This document shows positions 1-5,077 of a stretch of 7,479 bases of DNA, in pieces. Source of the stretch: Sphingobacterium sp. UBA1575 (GTDB lineage Bacteria > Bacteroidota > Bacteroidia > Sphingobacteriales > Sphingobacteriaceae). The stretch spans positions 22,629-30,107 of the forward strand of contig DCOH01000046.1 of NCBI GenBank assembly GCA_002322865.1. The letters are read 5' to 3'. The notes beneath the pieces were generated by a model. That model saw only the letters and a list, made by a program, of their open reading frames with translations. It made no database searches and was not told where the DNA came from. Both the position numbers and the translations under genes were made by a program. How positions within the stretch are numbered: the first letter of the stretch is position 1; each line of letters begins with the position of its first letter.

Positions 1-32
1 ATCGAAAGATTGCTTCGTTCCTCGCAATGACG
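1..32. repeat. Arm of a palindromic dispersed repeat, cut by the window edge
   Basis: The first 32 bases contain GATTGCTTCGTTCCTCGCAA followed by TGACG (8-32). I recognise this as one arm of a short intergenic palindromic repeat seen in many copies in diverse bacterial genomes, usually written in the other orientation as beginning CGTCATTGCGAGG. Full copies usually carry two arms facing each other, so the bases at 1-8 (ATCGAAAG) are probably close to the centre and the second arm should lie just left of the window. It sits upstream of the sigma factor gene, outside any coding region. The identification is from memory of the sequence; only one arm can be seen. Confidence 0.6.
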
Positions 33-133
33 TTTTTTATTTTCAATGTTTTTTCATTTCCCATGTAACATTCCCCGAAATCAATTACTAACCCTATAAA
101 AGCAAATTATCTTCAAAACAATTTATCCAAACA

Positions 134-637
134 GTGAATTCTTTAGAGCAGCAATTCCTTCAAGAGATAGACACCCATAAAGGCATCTTATTCAAGTTGT
201 CAAAAATTTACATGGATGATATCCTGGATCAGGAAGATCTCTACCAAGAAATGGTGTTTCAGCTTTGGCGTTCCTATGGAAATTTTAAAGGGGAAAGCAA
301 GTTCTCCACTTGGATGTATCGGGTGGCCTTAAACACTGCCCTGGTCTATGTCAAAAAAGATCAGCGAAAACCAAAAACCAATACCATCAATGATCAGGTA
401 GACTTAGCAGATCATAGCGACCATGCCCAAAAAGAGGAGCAATTGGCGTATTTCTATCGAGCAGTAAAGGAATTGAATGAGGTGGAAAAGGCTGTAATCT
501 TCTTATTCTTGGAAGGTTTGTCCCATCGGGAGATCAGTGTACAGCTAGGTATCTCAGAGGTCAACGCTCGGGTAAAATTGAATAGGACAAAGGATAAATT
601 ACAGGAAATCATAAAAAAACAAGGTTATGAATTTTGA
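134..637 (+). CDS. ECF-type RNA polymerase sigma factor (sigma-70 family)
   Basis: This 167-residue protein is an alternative sigma factor that would direct core RNA polymerase to a small regulon. Region 2 spans about residues 16-80; it includes the acidic DQEDLYQEM segment and the FSTWMYRVALN block typical of regions 2.3-2.4, which melt and read the -10 element. A polar linker (about 80-103) leads to region 4 (about 104-160), whose helix-turn-helix SHREISVQLGISEVNARVKL reads the -35 element. The length is normal for an ECF factor. The start is GTG at 134: the next in-frame ATG (residue 27) would remove part of region 2, and a stop at 89-91 limits any extension. No convincing TAnnTTTG promoter is seen upstream; TATCTTCA at 109-116 is only a partial match. 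The gene overlaps the next one by 11 bp, so the two are probably co-translated and functionally linked. The signal it responds to cannot be read from the sequence. Confidence 0.93.
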   Translation: MNSLEQQFLQEIDTHKGILFKLSKIYMDDILDQEDLYQEMVFQLWRSYGNFKGESKFSTWMYRVALNTALVYVKKDQRKPKTNTINDQVDLADHSDHAQKEEQLAYFYRAVKELNEVEKAVIFLFLEGLSHREISVQLGISEVNARVKLNRTKDKLQEIIKKQGYEF

Positions 638-1277
638 CGATTTAAGAAAAGATTGGCAAGAGGACAAAAATGAGGGTCAGGATCTGAGCATCAACCTGTC
701 CAAGAAAAGGGAGGCGAGTACCGCCATCGATATGATCAGAAAATATATGCGTCAGGAATTTTGGGTAAACCTGATCCTTACCTTTGTTTTCTTGGGCCTT
801 TTTGGGTTCTTTATGTACGTAGAGAACCTCAAGTTATTTACCATATTGGTATTATCCATTTATATCTTGGCAACCACCATGATTTGGATTCATTATTATT
901 CCCAATATTGGAAGTTTTATCATAAAACCTATCATCTGGAATTCAATTCCCTGGAGAATCTGCTTTGGTTTTCCTACGAAATGAAATTAAATATGATGTC
1001 CTATCGATCATCCACCTTCCATGCCTTGATCATTGGTTTTGGAGGTGCCATGATTTATACTGGACTGGAAAGGGGAGATCATTATACTTCAAGATTGAGC
1101 GACCTGTTGAATGGTTCAATGCCGGTAGATCTCAAATACATTATCTTCTTTGCCATTTATTTTGGATTATTGTTGTTTGGCGCCTATGCTTTTGGCAGGC
1201 TAGTGATCCGACGGTATGAAAAACAGATTAGGCGGATCGATCAGTCTATTGCATATTTAAAAGAATTCAATGAATAA
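627..1277 (+). CDS. Four-helix membrane protein, putative regulator (anti-sigma-like) of the adjacent ECF sigma factor
   Basis: This 216-residue protein begins inside the end of the sigma gene (ATG at 627, sigma stop TGA at 635-637). A charged, soluble N-terminus of about 44 residues (MNFDDLRKDW and onward) is followed by four hydrophobic segments at about 46-64, 69-90, 130-147 and 170-193, and a basic tail (RRYEKQIRRI). The overlap with an ECF sigma factor is the classic arrangement for an anti-sigma factor, and the cytosolic N-terminus could be the binding part. That role is inferred from position only: there is no HxxxCxxC zinc anti-sigma motif, no FecR-like domain and no periplasmic sensor domain. 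The many tryptophans, tyrosines and phenylalanines suit membrane packing. It could instead be an unrelated membrane protein controlled with the sigma factor. The gene ends 8 bp from the convergent gene at 1286, with no clear terminator between them. Confidence 0.75.
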   Translation: MNFDDLRKDWQEDKNEGQDLSINLSKKREASTAIDMIRKYMRQEFWVNLILTFVFLGLFGFFMYVENLKLFTILVLSIYILATTMIWIHYYSQYWKFYHKTYHLEFNSLENLLWFSYEMKLNMMSYRSSTFHALIIGFGGAMIYTGLERGDHYTSRLSDLLNGSMPVDLKYIIFFAIYFGLLLFGAYAFGRLVIRRYEKQIRRIDQSIAYLKEFNE

Positions 1278-1285
1278 TTGATAAC

Positions 1286-2239
1286 TTATGATTCTGCTCT
1301 ATCTTTCTCCACACGAAGAATATTTTGTTGAATATCCTTCATGATCCATCGTGCCCAAGTGCTGGCATAAAAATTAAACGTGGTATTCAATTTAAAATGG
1401 CTGTATAAATGTAACCTGTATTTATTAGGTCCCAGTTCTTCCAATTCATAAGTTCCATCTTTAACGTCAAAGAATTTCCCACCTACAACCACATGTTCGT
1501 CTAATGTTGTCGATGGGATTTCATGCGGGTAAGCTTTAATATTAAAGGTCATTTTCTTTTGGTGTTCATAGGCAGTTACGGTTTCATGGAATGCGAGCCC
1601 ATTGGTAAAGATTGCTTTCCGATAAGCACCTACTCCTTCAAAGTCTAGTTCTGCTTCAACAGGTCTTGGAAAGCCTAATACTTTGTTCAGCCATCCTGTA
1701 TCCTCCGATGGCGAAATCTTTTTTACCCTAGTCACCAAACTCCATATTTTATCCTTTGGTGCTTCAATATCGATGAAATTATAAGCTTGGAAGGTTTGTT
1801 CTTTTCGGAGATAAGTGTTTTCAAGCGGAGCGAGAAGAAAAGGTAGAAGAAATGCTATAGAAACATAGGTTTTCTTATTTTTCATTTTCTTTAGTTCAGC
1901 ACCAATATAACCCCCAATGCTTGCTCCCAATAAAAATAGAGGTAAGGCCATAATCCAACATGCCCATCCTTCTAATTCGATGAGAATGGTTATCAAAAAA
2001 AAGATTGTAATGGTTATCCAAGGAGCAAGCCAAACAAATAGTTTAGACTTCAGATCTTTTTCATCGGCCAAATAGGTGGTCAAATATCCCATGACCATTG
2101 GTCCGATTAATAAAAAAGCAAAGGACATCAGACCAAACACTTCTGCAAAAGAGGTTAATGCGAAAAGGATTCTGAGGAATAAGGCGTAGAGTACAGGAAT
2201 GCCAAAGATGCGGCCATATTTAATGAGGAAATCAATCAT
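1286..2239 (-). CDS. Membrane protein with C-terminal SRPBCC (START/polyketide-cyclase-like) domain
   Basis: The protein is 317 residues from the chosen ATG (2237-2239). The frame is open to another ATG at 2329, which would give 347. I prefer the shorter form because the rplU promoter lies in 2291-2321, the extra 30 residues are coded by an A/T-only-like stretch, and the ATG at 2239 follows an A-rich TTGAAA. In the 347 numbering, the N-terminal half has about four or five hydrophobic segments (about 43-59, 64-87, 98-117, 122-146, 154-168). The C-terminal 165 residues (about 183-345) fit an SRPBCC fold: IDIEAPKDKIWSLV is a typical first strand and helix, then FEGVGAYRKAIF and a final amphipathic helix WARWIMKDIQQNILRV. 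SRPBCC domains bind hydrophobic ligands in a deep pocket; here the domain would be tethered to the membrane. No ligand can be predicted. The gene is convergent with the sigma operon and divergent from rplU. Confidence 0.8.
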   Translation of the reverse strand: MIDFLIKYGRIFGIPVLYALFLRILFALTSFAEVFGLMSFAFLLIGPMVMGYLTTYLADEKDLKSKLFVWLAPWITITIFFLITILIELEGWACWIMALPLFLLGASIGGYIGAELKKMKNKKTYVSIAFLLPFLLAPLENTYLRKEQTFQAYNFIDIEAPKDKIWSLVTRVKKISPSEDTGWLNKVLGFPRPVEAELDFEGVGAYRKAIFTNGLAFHETVTAYEHQKKMTFNIKAYPHEIPSTTLDEHVVVGGKFFDVKDGTYELEELGPNKYRLHLYSHFKLNTTFNFYASTWARWIMKDIQQNILRVEKDRAES

Positions 2240-2274
2240 TTTCAAGGTAATTTTTTGGTTTGGAAATAACGTAT

Positions 2275-2282
2275 TAAATATA
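2275..2282 (-). promoter_or_regulatory. Possible -7 box for the membrane-SRPBCC gene
   Basis: On the minus strand these bases read TATATTTA, one base away from the Bacteroidota -7 consensus TAnnTTTG. A TTTA at 2306-2309 could be a poor -33 element. The box would give a leader of roughly 30 nt before the ATG at 2239 and would back onto the rplU promoter as a divergent pair. The stretch is very A/T-rich, so a chance match is quite possible. Confidence 0.25.
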
Positions 2283-2290
2283 AAAAATAA

Positions 2291-2321
2291 TTGGATGAAT
2301 AGAAATAAAGTTTTATCTTTG
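2291..2321 (+). promoter_or_regulatory. rplU-rpmA promoter (Bacteroidota -33/-7 type)
   Basis: TATCTTTG at 2314-2321 matches the Bacteroidota housekeeping -7 consensus TAnnTTTG exactly. A TTG at 2291-2293 lies 20 bp upstream, the normal spacing for the -33 element. Transcription would start near 2326-2329, leaving a leader of about 30 nt before the rplU ATG at 2357. That leader is too short for a structured ribosomal-protein leader, and none is seen. Consensus and spacing come from published knowledge of this phylum; the start site is inferred. Confidence 0.75.
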
Positions 2322-2356
2322 CCGTTCATTAAATAATTAACAAATCATTAATAACA

Positions 2357-2668
2357 ATGTACGCAATAGTAAATATAGCAGGACAGCAATTTAAGGTTGC
2401 AAAAGACCAATACCTTTTTGTACACCGTTTACAAGGAGACGAAGGCGCTAGTATTGAATTTGACAATGTATTGTTAGCAGAAGACGGTGGTAAATTCACT
2501 GTAGGAACACCAAGTATTTCAGGTGCTAAAGTTTCGGCTACTATTTTGTCACATTTGAAAGGTGAAAAAGTTATCGTTTTCAAGAAAAAACGTCGTAAAG
2601 GCTACAAAAAGAAAAACGGTCACCGTCAACACTTCACAAAAATCCAGATCACTGGTATTAGTTTATAA
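2357..2668 (+). CDS. rplU: 50S ribosomal protein L21
   Basis: This 103-residue protein has the expected length and sequence of bacterial L21, which binds 23S rRNA in the large subunit. It opens with MYAIVNIAGQQFKV, the family's N-terminal beta strand, and carries the conserved basic stretch VIVFKKKRRKGYKKKNGHRQ (about residues 72-91), which packs into rRNA, followed by the closing FTKIQITGI strand. The ATG at 2357 is the only reasonable start, as the family begins at M-Y-A-I. No Shine-Dalgarno sequence precedes it; the upstream bases are A/T-rich, as is usual in Bacteroidota. Arginine is often coded by CGT and the gene reads as highly expressed. It is followed after 44 bp by rpmA, the near-universal bacterial gene order. 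Its promoter is visible at 2291-2321. Confidence 0.98.
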   Translation: MYAIVNIAGQQFKVAKDQYLFVHRLQGDEGASIEFDNVLLAEDGGKFTVGTPSISGAKVSATILSHLKGEKVIVFKKKRRKGYKKKNGHRQHFTKIQITGISL

Positions 2669-2712
2669 TCGAATTTTTTAATCTGACGCAAGTCATAAAT
2701 TAAGATAAAGAA

Positions 2713-2976
2713 ATGGCACACAAAAAAGGTGCGGGTAGTTCCAAGAACGGCCGTGAGTCACATAGTAAGAGATTAGGTATCAAAATTTTTGGTGGACAGC
2801 AAGCTATCGCTGGAAATATCATCGTTCGTCAACGTGGTACGCAGCATAACCCTGACAATAACGTAGGTATCGGTAAAGATCATACATTGTATGCTTTAGT
2901 TGATGGTACTGTTGTTTTCCGTAAGAAAGCGAACAACAAATCATACGTTTCAGTATTACCTGCTGAACAAAACTAA
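2713..2976 (+). CDS. rpmA: 50S ribosomal protein L27
   Basis: This 87-residue protein is L27 at its usual length. L27 sits at the base of the central protuberance of the large subunit, and its flexible N-terminus reaches towards the peptidyl-transferase centre. The start MAHKKGAGSSKNGRES is the conserved mature N-terminus, directly after the initiator Met. The cleavable N-terminal extension known from Firmicutes L27 is therefore absent. The core motifs GGQ, GNIIVRQRGT and NVGIGKDHTLYALVDGTVVF are all present. The ATG follows AAGATAAAGAA, a purine-rich but not canonical ribosome-binding region. The gene shares a transcript with rplU (44 bp spacing, no terminator or promoter between) and is followed 21 bp later by a strong hairpin terminator. 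A short open frame that continues to the right in another register is a shadow. Confidence 0.98.
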   Translation: MAHKKGAGSSKNGRESHSKRLGIKIFGGQQAIAGNIIVRQRGTQHNPDNNVGIGKDHTLYALVDGTVVFRKKANNKSYVSVLPAEQN

Positions 2977-2997
2977 GATACGGAAGATATCTTCAAC

Positions 2998-3031
2998 AAA
3001 AAGAGGTGATCATTTGATCACCTCTTTTTTT
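2998..3031. terminator. Hairpin terminator after rpmA, probably bidirectional
   Basis: The arm GAGGTGATC (3003-3011) pairs perfectly with GATCACCTC (3016-3024) around the four-base loop ATTT (3012-3015). The stem can be lengthened by A-T pairs from the flanking A run (2998-3002) and T run (3025-3031). On the plus strand seven T's follow the stem, a classic intrinsic terminator for rplU-rpmA. On the minus strand five T's follow, so the same hairpin can end transcripts from tRNA-Ala and the DUF3857 genes. This fits the tail-to-tail arrangement. Confidence 0.9.
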
Positions 3032-3062
3032 GTTTCTATACTTACTTTTCCTATAAGTGTTT

Positions 3063-3139
3063 TGGTGGAGAATACCAGATTCGAACTGGTGGCCTCTTGC
3101 CTGCCAGGCAAGCGCTCTAGCCAACTGAGCTAATCCCCC
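3063..3139 (-). tRNA. tRNA-Ala, anticodon GGC
   Basis: Read on the minus strand, this 77-base gene folds as a full cloverleaf. The acceptor stem is GGGGGAT with ATTCTCC, containing the G3-U70 pair that is the main recognition element for alanyl-tRNA synthetase. The D arm holds TAGCTCAGTTGGCTAGAGCG. The anticodon stem CTTGC/GCAAG closes the loop CTGGCAG with anticodon GGC (3103-3105), reading GCC and GCU codons. The T arm ACCAG-TTCGAAT-CTGGT is intact. The discriminator base is A and the terminal CCA (3063-3065) is encoded. The gene starts 27 bp downstream of the DUF3857 gene on the same strand and has its own promoter. There is no sign of an integrated element at its 3' end. Confidence 0.97.
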
Positions 3140-3148
3140 AAGGCAAGC

Positions 3149-3180
3149 CAAATATAGGATATTTTTTTATTTTTTATCAA
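3149..3180 (-). promoter_or_regulatory. Promoter of tRNA-Ala, overlapping the end of the upstream gene
   Basis: On the minus strand TATATTTG (3156 down to 3149) matches the Bacteroidota -7 consensus TAnnTTTG exactly. A TTG (3180-3178), 21 bp further upstream, fits the -33 element. Transcription would start only a few bases before the first base of the tRNA (3139), so the tRNA need not be processed from the protein-coding transcript. The -33 element lies inside the last codons of the 636-residue gene, which stops at 3167. Confidence 0.65.
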
Positions 3181-5077
3181 TTAATGGTAAATTATATCGA
3201 ATATCATCACTTTCTTTTGCGAATCGATTTAGGTTCACGAAGGCTTCATATTTATCAGCAGGATAAATCCCTTCCTTGATTTCAATTTTTCGATACGTTT
3301 TAATAGTTTTTCCTTCCACTTTGGTCGTCAATTTATAGGATCCAATCTCATTCTCCATTATTTTTTCGGCTGGGATGATCTTTGTGTCGACCCCATCATC
3401 CATGACAATTTCGATTTCATCAATATCCGTATAACCACGGGAAATCTTCAATACTTCTTGCCTATTTCTGATTTCGGGGATAGCGGTGGTCTTGTTAAAG
3501 ATATTTGGGATTAATAGGAGCATATTTCCATTCAATAGGCCATAATTATCGATCGTTAGCCCAATTTTCTCATTCAATTGATGTTTTTTATTCTGCTCGA
3601 TCTTATACTCAACCTGATTAAACCCAATCCGGTTAATGTTATACCATCGCCTGAGGTTTTCGATCTGTTTATCTCTATTCTCCTTCACATTGGCAAAATG
3701 GTTCTCAAACTGCCAACCTGAATAGGTTGTTTCCATTTCTCCAGTTAATTTTCCCGTTTTATCCATGCGGAATTTCCCTATTCGGTGTTGAATGCTCTCG
3801 TGATAAGGATAAGATTTGCTGCGCATCACTTTGCCTCCCTCAGGCGTACAGGCCAATACCAAACGATCATCCGTGAAATCGCCTAAGTAACCAAATGGCA
3901 TATCCTGGTTGGTACATTCCAACCAAGTGGTGTCGTTGGCAAAAGGCAGACATAGGATGATGTGATTGCCATCCTGCAGGTTGGCAAAGGTTGGGTTGAT
4001 ATCCACTTTCTCATTACCTGCTTGTACAATGGTATAATAGGAGGGGATATCCACCGCTTCCAATAAGGCCTGCATATAATTTACCAACGCTTTACAGTCT
4101 CCATAACCTAAGCGATCTACCATTTCGGCAGGGAAAGGTTCATTACCTCCGATACCAACCTGTATGCTGATGTACCTGGTTTTCTTTTGCATGAACTCAT
4201 ATAAGGCTTTGGCTTTAGCTTTTGGATCTTCGAGGTCTTTCACGAGGTTTTTAGCCATGACAACCGTTGCTTCAGGTAAGTTTCTTTTTCCCTTCAATAA
4301 ATTTTCATTCATCCAAAGGCCATAACTCTTCCAATCGTTGAACTGTCCACTTTTTTTGTAGAATTGGAATTCCTCAGGAACCACCATCACCTCAATCCCA
4401 GTAATGTGTCTTCCCGGGCTATAAGCTTCGTTACGAATAGCTTTAAGGTTTTCCGCCTGCCACGTGTAGCTGCTCCATTTGTCTACATCCTCCACTTTGG
4501 GCTTTCCATCAAAATTCTGGGTATTGATGCGAAGCTTGCTGTTCTTAGGGACGATGATTTTATAATTGCTTTTTTCCACAGATACATCCTTGTGCCAATT
4601 TGGATTCCAGCTGGGCAGGGCCAGGTTCTGCGAGCTCCTGTATTCGTAACTATAGGAAATACTATAAGGATAGGTATTGATATGGGGTTCATAAGATTTA
4701 TACCGGCTATCATCAAAAAGATTGGAACCTGAACTGGCACTCTGGTCATCAAAATCCCTTAAACTGAATTTTTTGATCTGTTTGCCAAATTGGTCCAGGA
4801 TTTCCCCTTTGATTTCCTTAATCTGTTTAGATTTATCATAAAATACCACAATCGGCGCATATTCATCCCCACTTTGGTTATGAATGGTCAATACTTTATT
4901 GCCCTTGATGATCACATCTGTCGGCGATTTCATATGAATCTCCATATTGTCTTCCCGAAAGGTTGCAACCGCACGGCTCAGTAATTCCTTGGGGATGGAT
5001 TCCACTTGGTATTGCCCAAAGGAATGTTGGCAAAGACCAAGGAGCAAAACGATGATATATAGGCTGTTTTTCTTCAT
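3167..5077 (-). CDS. Secreted DUF3857 / transglutaminase-fold protein, catalytic residues largely kept
   Basis: This 636-residue protein has a signal peptide (MKKNSLYIIVLLLGLCQHSFG, likely cleaved near residue 21). Cys16 is not in a good lipobox, so a periplasmic protein is more likely than a lipoprotein. A beta-rich DUF3857 domain (about 45-215) precedes a transglutaminase-like core (about 275-400) and a beta-rich C-terminal part. The core keeps the nucleophile motif GYGDCK (Cys328) and the His in DGNHIIL (His372). The third triad position reads WLECT, so Glu387 stands where many relatives have Asp. The fold is that of papain-like cysteine enzymes acting on peptide or amide bonds; the substrate is unknown. 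The ATG shares one base with the stop of the upstream gene (TAATG at 5079-5075), which implies translational coupling with its larger, catalytically dead relative. Domain names come from family knowledge; function beyond the fold is not claimed. Confidence 0.88.
   Translation of the reverse strand: MKKNSLYIIVLLLGLCQHSFGQYQVESIPKELLSRAVATFREDNMEIHMKSPTDVIIKGNKVLTIHNQSGDEYAPIVVFYDKSKQIKEIKGEILDQFGKQIKKFSLRDFDDQSASSGSNLFDDSRYKSYEPHINTYPYSISYSYEYRSSQNLALPSWNPNWHKDVSVEKSNYKIIVPKNSKLRINTQNFDGKPKVEDVDKWSSYTWQAENLKAIRNEAYSPGRHITGIEVMVVPEEFQFYKKSGQFNDWKSYGLWMNENLLKGKRNLPEATVVMAKNLVKDLEDPKAKAKALYEFMQKKTRYISIQVGIGGNEPFPAEMVDRLGYGDCKALVNYMQALLEAVDIPSYYTIVQAGNEKVDINPTFANLQDGNHIILCLPFANDTTWLECTNQDMPFGYLGDFTDDRLVLACTPEGGKVMRSKSYPYHESIQHRIGKFRMDKTGKLTGEMETTYSGWQFENHFANVKENRDKQIENLRRWYNINRIGFNQVEYKIEQNKKHQLNEKIGLTIDNYGLLNGNMLLLIPNIFNKTTAIPEIRNRQEVLKISRGYTDIDEIEIVMDDGVDTKIIPAEKIMENEIGSYKLTTKVEGKTIKTYRKIEIKEGIYPADKYEAFVNLNRFAKESDDIRYNLPLIDKK

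Noticed and set aside
1266..1285. Small inverted repeat (TCAAT/ATTGA) between the convergent genes as a terminator
   Set aside because: The stem is only five A/T-rich pairs, with no T tract of useful length.
2329..2583. Minus-strand open frame of 84 codons opposite rplU
   Set aside because: It lies entirely antisense to the well-identified L21 gene and its promoter region and has no recognisable features.
2900..3133. Plus-strand open frame running from rpmA through the terminator and tRNA gene
   Set aside because: It overlaps rpmA in another frame, crosses the hairpin terminator and reads the antisense of the tRNA; the translated tRNA sequence gives a misleading peptide.
3063..3139. Possible integration site of a mobile element at the tRNA 3' end
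   Set aside because: No integrase gene or direct repeat of the tRNA 3' end is present in the window.
4364..4984. Open frames on both strands inside the 636-residue gene
   Set aside because: All are out-of-frame or antisense shadows of a clearly coding sequence with signal peptide and conserved motifs.
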